64,000 nucleotides of DNA from Streptomyces sp. CC228A (GTDB lineage: Bacteria > Actinomycetota > Actinomycetes > Streptomycetales > Streptomycetaceae): positions 207,549 to 271,548 of the forward strand of contig NZ_JAJPUI010000010.1 of NCBI RefSeq assembly GCF_021390935.1, given 5' to 3'. The first letter of the stretch is position 1. Each line of letters begins with the position of its first letter. The notes under the pieces were generated by a model. The model was given only the letters and a program-made list of their open reading frames with translations, searched no databases and had not been told where the DNA came from. The position numbers and the translations under genes are program-made. Positions 1-8,307 of the stretch are shown here, in pieces.

Positions 1-780
1 CTGCTGCCGGTCCGCGTCCTGGTGAAGATCTACGGCGTGCCGGACGACGAGGGCCCCGGCCTGGTCACCGCGCTCAACGACATGATCGACGGCCGGGAGC
101 GGGCCCTTGAGGGCCAGCAGCACCTGGCGACGTCGATGTACGGGCTGATCCACGCGCGGCAGGAGGAGCCCCGCGACGACGTGGTGTCCCGCATGCTGGC
201 CGACACGTCGGGCTTCACGGCCGACGAGATCACCCAGGACCTCATGGTGATGATGGCCGCGGGGCACCAGCCGACCGCCGACTGGATCGGCAACTCGCTG
301 CGGCTGATGCTCACCGACGAGCGGTTCGCCGCCTCCCTGTTCGGCGGCCGCAACAGCGTCGCCGAGGCGATGAACGAGGTGCTGTGGGCGGACACCCCGA
401 CGCAGAACGTCGCCGGGCGCTGGGCGTCCCGCGACACCCACCTGGGCGGCCGCCGCATCCGCGAGGGCGACCTGCTGCTGCTGGGGCTGGCCGCCGCCAA
501 CTCCGACCCGCAGGTCCACGTCGACAGCGCCTCCCTCACCGGGGGCAACAGCGCCTTCTTCTCCTTCGGGCACGGCGAGCACCGCTGCCCGTTCCCGGCG
601 CAGGAGATCGCCGAGGTCATCGCCCGCACCGGCATCGAAGTGCTGCTCGACCGGCTGCCGGACATCGACCTCGCCGTACCGGCCGCGACGCTGACCCGGC
701 GCCCCTCGCCGTGGCTGCGCGGACTGACGGGCCTGCCCGTGACGTTCACCCCCACCCCCGCCCTGGGAGGCACCGCATGA
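1..780 (+). CDS. Cytochrome P450, CYP157-like, 5'-truncated by window edge
   Basis: The reading frame is open from base 1, so the true start lies upstream. The visible ~259 residues are the C-terminal two thirds of a bacterial P450. The I-helix reads MMAAGHQPTADW instead of the usual AGHETT, and the heme loop FGHGEHRCPFPAQ keeps the Cys ligand but has Pro-Phe after it where Gly is expected. At the K-helix the ExxR motif is replaced by EVLW. Absence of ExxR is a known trait of the CYP157 family, which in Streptomyces is encoded next to a CYP154 gene, often at the end of a 'conservon' (cvn) operon. The next gene overlaps by 4 bp (ATGA), consistent with that pairing. Whether cvn genes lie upstream cannot be seen. 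Its substrate is unknown and catalytic competence is uncertain. Confidence 0.88.
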   Translation: MLPVRVLVKIYGVPDDEGPGLVTALNDMIDGRERALEGQQHLATSMYGLIHARQEEPRDDVVSRMLADTSGFTADEITQDLMVMMAAGHQPTADWIGNSLRLMLTDERFAASLFGGRNSVAEAMNEVLWADTPTQNVAGRWASRDTHLGGRRIREGDLLLLGLAAANSDPQVHVDSASLTGGNSAFFSFGHGEHRCPFPAQEIAEVIARTGIEVLLDRLPDIDLAVPAATLTRRPSPWLRGLTGLPVTFTPTPALGGTA

Positions 781-2042
781 CCGGACCCGCCCGCCCCGCC
801 GACACCGCCGCCCCCGGCCGCTGCCCGCTCGCCCTGGACCCGTTCGTGTCGGACCTCGCCGGCGAGACCGCCCGGCTGCGCGAGGCCGGCCCGCTCGTCC
901 GGGTCGAACTGCCCGGCGGGGTGCCGGTGTGGGCGGTCACCGGCCACGCGGAGGCCCGCGCCCTGCTGACCGATCCGCGCGTGGTGAAGGACATCGGCGT
1001 GTGGGGCATGTGGCAGCGCGGCGAGATACCGCTGGACTGGCCGCTGATCGGCCTGGCCAACCCGGGGCGGTCCATGCTGACGGTGGACGGCGAGGAGCAC
1101 CGCCGCCTGCGGTCCCTCGTCGCCCAGGCGCTCACCCCGCGCCGGGTGGAGCTGATGCGGGACCGCGTCACCGAGCTGGCGGACGGCCTGCTGGACGCGC
1201 TGGCCGCCCGCGACGCCGAGGAGCCGGGCGCGGTCGTCGACCTGAAGGCGCTGTTCGCCTACCCGCTGCCGATGTACGTGATCAGCGACCTGATGGGCCT
1301 CGACGCGGCGGACCACCCGCGGCTGAAGGTGCTGTTCGACAAGTTCTTCTCCACGCAGACCCCGCCGGAGGAGGTCGTCGCGACCCTCGGCGAGCTGGCC
1401 GCGATGATGGCGAACGTGGTCGCGACCCGCCGCGCCGCCCCGGGCGACGACCTCACCAGCGCGCTCATCGCCGCGTCCGAGGGCGGCGACCGCCTGACGG
1501 ACGAGGAGATCGTCTCCACCCTGCAACTGATGGTGGCGGCGGGCCACGAGACGACGATCTCCCTCATCGTCAACGCGGTGGTGAACCTGTCGACGCACCC
1601 CGAGCAGCTGGAGCTGGTCCGCTCCGGCCGGGTGGGCTGGGACGCGGTGGTCGAGGAGACGCTGCGCTGGTCCACCCCGACCTCGCACGTGCTGATCCGG
1701 TTCGCCACCGAGGACGTGAAGGTGGGCGACGCGGTGCTGCCTGCCGGGGACGCGCTGATCGTGTCGTACGCGGCGATCGGCCGGGACCGGGAGCAGCACG
1801 GCCCCGACGCGGACGTGTTCGACATCACCCGCTCGCCCATCCGGCACATGTCGTTCGGCCACGGCCCGCACGTCTGCCCCGGCGCCGCGCTGTCCCGTCT
1901 GGAGGCCGGCGTCGCCCTGCCCGCGCTGTACGCCCGGTTCCCAGAACTCTCGCTGGCCGTACCGGCGTCGGAGCTGCGGAACAAGCCGGTCGTCACCCAG
2001 AACGACCTGTACGAGCTGCCGGTGCGGCTGCGGCGCGGCTGA
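777..2042 (+). CDS. Cytochrome P450, CYP154-like
   Basis: A complete 421-residue soluble class I P450, a heme monooxygenase needing ferredoxin and reductase partners not seen here. The motifs are canonical: I-helix AGHETT at about residues 255-260, ExxR as EETLR at 293-297, and heme loop FGHGPHVCPG with ligand Cys367. The start ATG overlaps the stop of the preceding P450 (ATGA), so the two are probably translationally coupled. The CYP157/CYP154 tandem is a recognised arrangement in Streptomyces; the family name is inferred from that context and from motif style. The substrate cannot be deduced, though CYP154 members often oxidise steroids or macrolide-like molecules. A GC stem-loop directly after the stop ends the operon. 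Confidence 0.93.
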   Translation: MTGPARPADTAAPGRCPLALDPFVSDLAGETARLREAGPLVRVELPGGVPVWAVTGHAEARALLTDPRVVKDIGVWGMWQRGEIPLDWPLIGLANPGRSMLTVDGEEHRRLRSLVAQALTPRRVELMRDRVTELADGLLDALAARDAEEPGAVVDLKALFAYPLPMYVISDLMGLDAADHPRLKVLFDKFFSTQTPPEEVVATLGELAAMMANVVATRRAAPGDDLTSALIAASEGGDRLTDEEIVSTLQLMVAAGHETTISLIVNAVVNLSTHPEQLELVRSGRVGWDAVVEETLRWSTPTSHVLIRFATEDVKVGDAVLPAGDALIVSYAAIGRDREQHGPDADVFDITRSPIRHMSFGHGPHVCPGAALSRLEAGVALPALYARFPELSLAVPASELRNKPVVTQNDLYELPVRLRRG

Positions 2043-2047
2043 TCCCG

Positions 2048-2074
2048 GGGGCCGCGGGCGGCGCCCGCGGCCCC
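2048..2074 (+). terminator. Stem-loop terminator after the P450 pair
   Basis: A perfect 12-bp inverted repeat (GGGGCCGCGGGC / GCCCGCGGCCCC) with a 3-nt loop sits 6 bases after the P450 stop. No T-run follows, as is usual for Streptomyces terminators. Confidence 0.65.
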
Positions 2075-2138
2075 GCATCGATGTCTCACCGGGCGGACAC
2101 GGCGCTCGGTGAGGCATCGGAGGGGCTAGGCTCCCACC

Positions 2139-3257
2139 GTGGCTGAGATCCGGATTCCCGCTGACATCAAGCCCGCCGACGGCCGTTTCGGTGCGGGCCC
2201 CTCCAAGGTGCGGACGGAGGCGCTGGACGCCCTGGCCGCCACCGGCACGTCCCTGATGGGCACGTCCCACCGCCAGGCCCCGGTGAAGAACCTGGTGGGC
2301 GAGGTGCGTACGGGCGTGCGCGACCTGTTCTCGCTGCCCGAGGGGTACGAGGTCGTCCTCGGCAACGGCGGCTCCACCGCGTTCTGGGACGTCGCGACGC
2401 ACGGGCTCATCGCGTCCAAGTCCCAGCACCTGTCGTTCGGCGAGTTCTCGTCCAAGTTCGCGAAGGCCGCCAAGCTGGCGCCGTGGCTGGCCGAGCCGAC
2501 CGTCATCTCCTCCGAGCCCGGGACGCACCCGCAGCCGCAGGCCGAGGCGGGCGTCGACGTGTACGCCTTCACCCACAACGAGACCTCCACCGGTGTCGCC
2601 GCCCCGATCAAGCGGGTCGCGGGCGCCGACGAGGGCGCGCTGGTCCTCGTGGACGCCACGTCCGGTGCGGGCGGCCTGCCGGTCGACATCACCGAGACCG
2701 ACGTCTACTACTTCGCGCCGCAGAAGTCGTTCGCCGCCGACGGCGGCCTGTGGATCGGCGTGTTCTCCCCGGCCGCGCTGGAGCGGGCCCGCTCCGTGCA
2801 CGCCTCGGGCCGCCACGTCCCGGAGTTCTTCTCCCTGCCGACCGCGATCGACAACTCGCTGAAGAACCAGACGTACAACACCCCGGCGCTCGCCACGCTG
2901 TTCCTGCTGAACGAGCAGCTGAAGTGGATCAACGGCCAGGGCGGCCTCGACTGGGCCGTGCGCCGCACCGCCGCCTCGTCGCGGACCCTGTACGGCTGGG
3001 CCGAGGAGTCCAAGTACGCCACGCCGTTCGTGTCCGACCCGGCCAAGCGCTCGCAGGTCATCGGCACGATCGACTTCTCCGACGAGGTCGACGCGGCGGC
3101 CGTCGCCAAGGCGCTGCGCGCCAACGGCATCGTGGACACCGAGCCGTACCGCAAGCTCGGCCGCAACCAGCTGCGCATCGCGATGTTCCCGGCGGTGGAC
3201 CCGGCGGACGTCGAGGCGCTGACGGCCTGCATCGACTACGTCATCGAGCAGCTCTGA
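2139..3257 (+). CDS. serC: Phosphoserine transaminase SerC
   Basis: 372 residues, the length of the actinobacterial SerC type. This cytosolic PLP enzyme interconverts 3-phosphohydroxypyruvate plus glutamate and phosphoserine plus 2-oxoglutarate in serine (and pyridoxine) synthesis. The PLP-binding Lys is K196 in FAPQKSFAADGG, and the cofactor-ring Asp lies in VDATSGAGG (171-179). The N-terminus ADGRFGAGPSKVR is typical of the actinobacterial group. The start is GTG. It stands alone between a terminator upstream and a strong stem-loop downstream, so it is probably monocistronic. No regulatory site is evident. Confidence 0.96.
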   Translation: MAEIRIPADIKPADGRFGAGPSKVRTEALDALAATGTSLMGTSHRQAPVKNLVGEVRTGVRDLFSLPEGYEVVLGNGGSTAFWDVATHGLIASKSQHLSFGEFSSKFAKAAKLAPWLAEPTVISSEPGTHPQPQAEAGVDVYAFTHNETSTGVAAPIKRVAGADEGALVLVDATSGAGGLPVDITETDVYYFAPQKSFAADGGLWIGVFSPAALERARSVHASGRHVPEFFSLPTAIDNSLKNQTYNTPALATLFLLNEQLKWINGQGGLDWAVRRTAASSRTLYGWAEESKYATPFVSDPAKRSQVIGTIDFSDEVDAAAVAKALRANGIVDTEPYRKLGRNQLRIAMFPAVDPADVEALTACIDYVIEQL

Positions 3258-3274
3258 CCGCTGCCGCACACCGA

Positions 3275-3311
3275 AGGGCCCGGTCCGCCGCCGTCGCGGC
3301 GACCGGGCCCT
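3275..3311 (+). terminator. serC terminator
   Basis: Perfect 11-bp stem AGGGCCCGGTC / GACCGGGCCCT with a 15-nt loop that can itself pair, 17 bases past the serC stop. It lies between convergent genes and could serve both. Confidence 0.8.
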
Positions 3312-3419
3312 CGGCGTTTCCCGGCCGCGGCGCGGCCCGTGCCGGACGCTCGGGACGACCGCCGGGCGGGTGTCGTGCGCGGCCGGTGCGTGCCGCGTCC
3401 CGCGCCGCCGCCCCGCGCC

Positions 3420-4319
3420 TCAGGAGGCGCCGGCGCGGTCGCCGGTGTCGAGGAGTTCCACCGCGCCGCTGAGGTCCTCATGGCCGTGGCCCGCCGCGAC
3501 CCGGCGCTCCAGCAGGTCCAGGTAGGGCGCCAGCAGTTCGGGGCTGGTGCCCTGCTCGCGGGCCGTGCGCAGCAGCGTGGTGCCGCCAGCGGCCTGCATG
3601 GCGAGGTTGGAGACGACGCCCTTGGCGTAGTCGCCGCTCTGGAGCTGGTCGGCGGTCTGGTGGGCGAGGCCCGCCATCGCGCCGAGCCACGGCACCAGCA
3701 GGTCCGCGAACTCCTTGGGCGCGATGTCCTCCCCGCGGATGAGCGAGAAGGCGTGCAGGACCCCGCCGAACATGCCGTACATGGCGCTCAGCAGCGCCAC
3801 GTCGTGCAGCGCGGCGAAGCCCGGGTCCTCGCCGACGTAGGTGGTGGCGGCAGGGACGGCCAGGGTCTCCCGGTGCTCCTCGAAGAGCGCCCGCGAACCG
3901 CTGTAGAAGACGTACGCGCCGGACTCCGGGGCGCCGATCATCGGCGGGACCGCCATGATGCCCGCGTCCAGGAACCGGGCGCCCGCGGCCTGCGCCCAGG
4001 CGGCCCTGGCCCGGCCTTCGGCGGGGGTGCCGGTGGTCAGGTTGACCAGGTCGCGGCCGGTCAGGTCGGCGCCGTCGAGGGTGTCGCCGAGGGACGCGTC
4101 GTCGAGCAGGCAGGCGACGACGAGCCGGTTCGCCGCCACCGCCTCGGCGGCGCCGGCGGCGACGGTCGCGCCGGCGGCCGCGAGGGCGGCGGTCCGGGCG
4201 GGGGTGCGGTTCCAGACGGTGACCCGGTGGCCGGCGGCCAGCCAGGCGCGGCCGAGAGCGGTGCCCATGTCGCCGGTGCCGAGCAGGGTGAGAGGAGGGC
4301 GGGAAGGAGTGTCAGTCAT
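3420..4319 (-). CDS. NAD(P)-dependent imine-reductase-like oxidoreductase
   Basis: 299 residues of the 6-phosphogluconate dehydrogenase / beta-hydroxyacid dehydrogenase superfamily, closest in style to bacterial imine reductases. The Rossmann motif is LLGTGDMGTALG (about 11-22), followed by VWNRTPARTAAL, which suits NADP(H) binding. The C-terminal half is the all-alpha dimerisation domain (FSLIRGEDIAPKEFADLLVPWL). The start ATG at 4319 is in the common promoter region shared with the divergent HxlR regulator at 4446, and a perfect palindrome lies between them. It is therefore probably the regulator's target, induced by a reactive or xenobiotic carbonyl/imine compound (inference). The substrate is unknown. 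Confidence 0.88.
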   Translation of the reverse strand: MTDTPSRPPLTLLGTGDMGTALGRAWLAAGHRVTVWNRTPARTAALAAAGATVAAGAAEAVAANRLVVACLLDDASLGDTLDGADLTGRDLVNLTTGTPAEGRARAAWAQAAGARFLDAGIMAVPPMIGAPESGAYVFYSGSRALFEEHRETLAVPAATTYVGEDPGFAALHDVALLSAMYGMFGGVLHAFSLIRGEDIAPKEFADLLVPWLGAMAGLAHQTADQLQSGDYAKGVVSNLAMQAAGGTTLLRTAREQGTSPELLAPYLDLLERRVAAGHGHEDLSGAVELLDTGDRAGAS

Positions 4320-4357
4320 GCCGTTTAGGCTGGTCTGAGGCGTGCGAACGCTCAAGT

Positions 4358-4375
4358 ACCCACTTGGAAGTGGGT
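4358..4375. promoter_or_regulatory. HxlR operator (perfect palindrome)
   Basis: ACCCACTT-GG-AAGTGGGT, a perfect 8-bp inverted repeat, lies 38 bp from the oxidoreductase start and 70 bp from the hxlR start. It is less GC-rich than its surroundings, and its position between a regulator and its divergent neighbour is typical of an autoregulatory operator. Confidence 0.7.
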
Positions 4376-4445
4376 GGTTACCTTCAGGGAAGCGTGCAGG
4401 CAGCGGCCGGCCCAGCACGGCGGGAGCGGCGGGAGGCGGGCGGAG

Positions 4446-4793
4446 ATGGCGGTCATGCGGCGACCGGAGCCGTACACATGCGGTGTCGACGCGGCGATGG
4501 ACGTGATCGCAGGCAAGTGGAAGGTCCTCATCCTCTGGGAGCTGCACAGCGCACCCCGCCGTTTCGGAGAGTTGCGCCGCCGCATCCCGGGCGTCACCGA
4601 GAAGGTGCTCACCTCCCACCTGAGGGAGATGGAGGCCCACGGCATCGTGCACCGCGAGGTGTACGACGAGGTGCCGCCCCGCGTCGAGTACTCGCTGACG
4701 CCCCGGGGGCAGGCCCTCAACACGGCGCTGGAGCCGCTGAACGCGTGGGGCGAGGAGCACGTCCTGGCCGGAGGACTGCCGCGGGCCGGCTGA
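4446..4793 (+). CDS. HxlR/DUF24 winged-helix transcriptional regulator
   Basis: About 115 residues, the family's usual size. The conserved Cys is in the N-terminal EPYTCGVDAAMDVIAGKWK, followed by the winged helix containing RFGELRRRIPGVTEKVLTSHL and the wing VPPRVEYSLTPRG. HxlR proteins often sense electrophiles or quinones through that Cys. The start at 4446 gives the usual length; ATG at 4455 is an alternative. It is divergent from the reductase, with a perfect palindrome in the promoter region, which suggests it represses both genes. A 37-bp tandem repeat begins 2 bases after its stop. Confidence 0.9.
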   Translation: MAVMRRPEPYTCGVDAAMDVIAGKWKVLILWELHSAPRRFGELRRRIPGVTEKVLTSHLREMEAHGIVHREVYDEVPPRVEYSLTPRGQALNTALEPLNAWGEEHVLAGGLPRAG

Positions 4794-4794
4794 A

Positions 4795-4951
4795 GACCCG
4801 CGGCAGTGGTACGGCCTCCGCCTCCGCTGACGACCCGCGGCAGTGGTACGGCCTCCGCCTCCGCTGACGACCCGCGGCAGCGGTACGGGCCTCCTCCTCG
4901 GCGACGGCCCGCGGCGGTGGTACGTGCCTCCTTCTCGGCTGACGACCCGCG
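4795..4951 (+). repeat. 37-bp tandem repeat, 4 copies plus a partial
   Basis: Units at 4795-4831, 4832-4868, 4869-4905, 4906-4943 (38 bp) and the first 8 bp of a fifth. Units 1 and 2 are identical; units 3 and 4 drift. Each starts GACCCGCGGCAGTGGTACGG and ends in a TGAC-like step. The array begins 2 bases past the hxlR stop. The remaining bases to 5225 hold no gene, only the GC-rich leader of the next CDS. Confidence 0.9.
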
Positions 4952-5225
4952 CCCGCAGGCCGTACGGGCCTGGCGCACCCGCCGCCCCGGCCCCCGCCCG
5001 GCACTCCCCGCCCGGCACCCCGCCCCGCCGCGCTGCTTGCCCGCCTGCGGCGGGCGGGGGCGGCGAGCGGGGCCGATAAGCGACCTATCCAGCCGCCCGC
5101 GCGGTCCCTACGATCCGAAGCGTTCTCCGGTGCGGACAGAACGGCCCGAACCGGTTGAATGTTTGACATGTGCACGACCATCTCGGTTGAACCCCCCACT
5201 TCGACCGGCAACCGAACGGAGACCC

Positions 5226-5903
5226 GTGAACACGTCGAGAAGACCGCGCCGCGTGCTGGCCGCCTACGGATCCGGCACCGCCCTCCTCGCCACCGCCCTC
5301 CTCGCACCCGGCACGGCGGGGGCCGCCCCCAGCGGCATCACCGCCCCGCCCGGCAAGATCGTCATCGAGGTCGCGACGGTCAACGGCTCGGGCTGCCCCG
5401 CGGGTACGGCCGCCGTCGCCGTCGCCCCGGACAACACCGCCTTCACCGTCACCTACAGCGACTACCTCGCCCAGGTGGGCCCCGGCGCCAAACCGACCGA
5501 CTTCCGCAAGAACTGCCAGCTCAGCCTGATCGTGCACGTGCCGCACGGCTTCACGTACGCGGTCGCCAGCGCCGACTACCGCGGCTACGCGCACCTGGAG
5601 AAGGGCGCGAACGCGATGCAGAAGGCCTCGTACTACTTCCAGGGCTCGTCCGACACGGCGGCCCGTACCCACGCCTTCCGCGGCCCGTTCGACAACAACT
5701 GGCAGGTGACCGACGAGACCGAGTGGGGCCAGCTCGTCTGGGCGCCCTGCGGGGTGAAGCGGAACTTCAACATCAACACCGAACTGCGGGTCGGCGCGGG
5801 CACGTCGGACCCGAAGAAGACCCACAGCTTCATCGCCATGGACTCCACGGACGGCGACATCAAGACGGTCTACAACCTCGCCTGGAAGGAGTGCCGCAAG
5901 TAG
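5226..5903 (+). CDS. Secreted DUF4360 family protein
   Basis: 225 residues starting at GTG, with CGGAGA just upstream. A signal peptide (RRPRRVLAAYGSG then TALLATALLAPGTAGAAPSG) is cleaved at about residue 33. The mature part matches DUF4360 in pattern: VNGSGCPAGTAAVAVAPDNTAFTVTYSDY, later FRKNCQLSL, and a C-terminal Cys pair (WAPCG, WKECRK), suggesting disulphide bonds outside the cell. The function is not known. It is a lone gene followed by a 14-bp terminator stem. Confidence 0.88.
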   Translation: MNTSRRPRRVLAAYGSGTALLATALLAPGTAGAAPSGITAPPGKIVIEVATVNGSGCPAGTAAVAVAPDNTAFTVTYSDYLAQVGPGAKPTDFRKNCQLSLIVHVPHGFTYAVASADYRGYAHLEKGANAMQKASYYFQGSSDTAARTHAFRGPFDNNWQVTDETEWGQLVWAPCGVKRNFNINTELRVGAGTSDPKKTHSFIAMDSTDGDIKTVYNLAWKECRK

Positions 5904-5931
5904 GGCGCGCCGCGCCGCTTCCCTGAACCGG

Positions 5932-5968
5932 CGGGCGGGCCCGCGTCCCCCCTTCGCGGGCCCGCCCG
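5932..5968 (+). terminator. Terminator after the DUF4360 gene
   Basis: Perfect 14-bp stem CGGGCGGGCCCGCG / CGCGGGCCCGCCCG with a 9-nt C-rich loop, 28 bases after the stop. Confidence 0.85.
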
Positions 5969-6192
5969 TCCCCGCGGCGGCGGGCCGTTCAGCACCCGAG
6001 GCGCTGGAAGCGGCGCACCGCCGACGGCAGGGCGACGGCCGTGATCACCGGCGGACACGGCCCCGCACGCCCCCTGACGACCCACCCGACAGCCGCGGCC
6101 CGGACCTCCTGATGGCCCACCCGGCGGGCGCGGCCGGGTGCGGGCCCGCAGGATCGGGTGGGGAATCCGCCGGACCGCAGCAGGAGGAACCC

Positions 6193-7105
6193 GTGCGCCT
6201 CGCACCCGCCCGTACCGCCCTGGCCGCCGCGGCGGCCGCCGTCACCGCCGCGGCCGCCGCGCTGCTCTGCACCCCTCCGGCGGAGGCCGCGCCGCCCCCG
6301 GCCCCGCCTCCGCGCCCGCCGCGACCGTCCCCGCCCCGGCGCCCGGCACCGCGGCCGCCCCCGCACGAGCCGGCCGCGCGGCGGCCGCCGGGGCGACCGT
6401 CTGCGCGCCCGCCGCGTCCCTGCGCACCGCCGACGGGCGGCCGGTCGCCGCCGGGCTGTGCGTGACCGCGGCCGGGGCGTCGATGACGGTGACCGCCTCC
6501 GCCGACTGCGCCTGCACGACCTCCGGCACGTGGACCGCGCGGCGCGGGAGGAGCCCGCGGGCTCCGGCACGCTCGGCTTCCGCGCCGCCTACCCGGGCCC
6601 CGGCACGTACGAGATCACCGCCGAGGTCCGCGTCGCGGACACCCGCCGCTCCGCCACCGCCACGGGCGCCGTCACCGGCACCTTCACCCTCGCCGCGCCC
6701 CTCCCCGAGGCGTCGCACCGCATCGAGGTCGCCCCGGCGGAGCTGCGCCCCGGGACGACGACCACGCTCACGTACACCGTCGAGCGGGTCGGCGACGACG
6801 GCGACGGCAGCGCCCGGCTCGGCCTGATCGGGGACGCGCCGACCGGCATCCGCCTGGCCTCGACGGACGTGCGCTGCGTCAACCCGCTGACCGGGCGCTA
6901 CCCGTCGACGGACCGCTCCCCGCACGCCGTGGACTGCGCCCTCACCGACCTCCAGCCGGGCCGCCCCGCCACCGTCACCGTCCACGCCACCCTGCCGCCG
7001 GGCGCCCCCTGCTCCACGGTCGTCGCCAAGCTCGGCTACTGGACCCCGCGGGGGCAGCAGGTCGCGGGCGCGATGATCGACGGCCCCACGGTGACCTGCG
7101 GCTGA
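6193..7105 (+). pseudogene. Secreted hypothetical protein, two frameshifts
   Basis: GTG at 6193 follows a good ribosome site (AGGAGGA) and opens a signal peptide (RLAPARTALAAAAAAVTAAAAALL, Ala-rich). Coding character then moves to another frame near 6290 (ATVCAPAASLRTADGRPVAAGLC) and again near 6540 (SGTLGFRAAYPGPGTYEITAEV), running to the stop at 7105. The joined protein would be about 300 residues: signal peptide, Ala/Pro linker, then a beta-rich Ig-like region with Cys pairs (CVNPLTGRYP, DCALTDL, PCSTVVAKL), ending YWTPRGQQVAGAMIDGPTVTCG. It is probably an extracellular protein of unknown role. Both shifts lie in C/G-rich runs, so sequence error is as likely as true decay. Confidence 0.6.
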
Positions 7106-7376
7106 CCCCCGGGGGCGGGCGGTCTGACGTTGGTGGCCACGGCCGTGATCACCTCCCACCGAAGAGGGGGGGAGGTGGTGCACCGACCGCGGACGGAGCT
7201 GTTCTCCCCACGCGTCAGCAAGGGCATGGCGGGAGCTCGTGCCACAGGGCTGCTGTCTGGACCGTCCCCCCGGAACGGCCTCCCACCGCACCAGGACCGA
7301 ACTTTCACCGCACGTGGGTGGCACTGCAGCATCGTTCGCAGCGGGGATGTGCGAGCGAGGTGACACGCTGGCCCGC

Positions 7377-8150
7377 ATGGCAGAACTCAACGGAGAACCG
7401 GTCGAGCCGGCCCAGCTTCAGAACCTGGCCCTGACCAACTACGGCCACTTCACGTCCATGCGCGTGGACGACGGGCGCGTGCGCGGCCTGTCTCTGCACA
7501 TGGAGCGGCTTCAGCGCGACTGCCGAACGCTGTTCGGCACTGACCTCGACCCGGAGCGCGTACGCGAGCTGGCCAGGCGTGCCGCTCCTGCCACCGGATC
7601 GACCGCGGTCCGCGTCACCGTGTTCGACCCCAGCCTCGACCTGGGCCATCCGAACAAGGCCGACGACCCGCACATCCTGGTGACCTCCCGGCCGGCGGGC
7701 GCCCTTCCGCTCCCGCCGCTCAAGGTGCGGTCGACGACCTACGTACGCGACGTACCGAGCGTCAAGAGCGTCGGCCTCTTCGCAGCCCTGCACCACCGCA
7801 GGCAGGCCCAGCTGCACGGATTCGACGACGCCCTCTTCATCGACCAGGAGGGCGTGATCTCGGAGGGAGGCACCTGGAACATCGGCTTCTTCGACGGAAG
7901 CCGAGTGATCTGGCCGAATGCCGACTGCCTCGTCGGTGTGACCATGGACCTCCTGAAAGCGACGCACGACCACGAAACCCGCTCACTCCGCTTGGACGAC
8001 CTGACGAACATGCGAGCCGCATTCGCCACCAACGCGGCCATCGGCGTCCGTGCCGTCAGTGCGATCGACGGAGTCGAGCTGCCCGCATCCCACGCGATCA
8101 TCGACACGCTCCGCAAGGAGTACATGGAGATCGAGTGCGACGTGTTGTAG
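7377..8150 (+). CDS. Class IV PLP aminotransferase family protein
   Basis: 257 residues with the fold of branched-chain aminotransferase and aminodeoxychorismate lyase. The PLP Lys is in RDVPSVKSVGL, followed by the family signature DDALFIDQEGVISEGGTWNIGF, where the Glu binds the pyridine nitrogen. It matches neither IlvE nor PabC strongly, and stand-alone paralogues like this are common in Streptomyces with undefined substrates. Base composition is visibly less GC-rich than the neighbours (many A/T-ending codons such as CTT, GGA, CGA), suggesting later acquisition. The 270 bp upstream hold no gene but include a small hairpin (CACCTCCC / GGGAGGTG, 7150-7177). Confidence 0.85.
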   Translation: MAELNGEPVEPAQLQNLALTNYGHFTSMRVDDGRVRGLSLHMERLQRDCRTLFGTDLDPERVRELARRAAPATGSTAVRVTVFDPSLDLGHPNKADDPHILVTSRPAGALPLPPLKVRSTTYVRDVPSVKSVGLFAALHHRRQAQLHGFDDALFIDQEGVISEGGTWNIGFFDGSRVIWPNADCLVGVTMDLLKATHDHETRSLRLDDLTNMRAAFATNAAIGVRAVSAIDGVELPASHAIIDTLRKEYMEIECDVL

Positions 8151-8307
8151 CACTCCGCACCCGGGGCTCACTGTCTGGCGGGAGTCGCGCAGCGGAAGCG
8201 AGGTCCAGCTCGGGACCTGATCGCCAGGTCCGGGTCGGCGCGGGTTGCTCAAGCGCCGCACGGCCGAGCCGACGCCGACGCCCGGGGCCGGGCGCAGCAG
8301 TCCCGGC

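Noticed and set aside
30..3269. A 1079-codon antisense open frame over the P450s and serC
   Set aside because: Arg/Gly/Val-rich shadow of GC-biased codons; the plus strand carries clear families.
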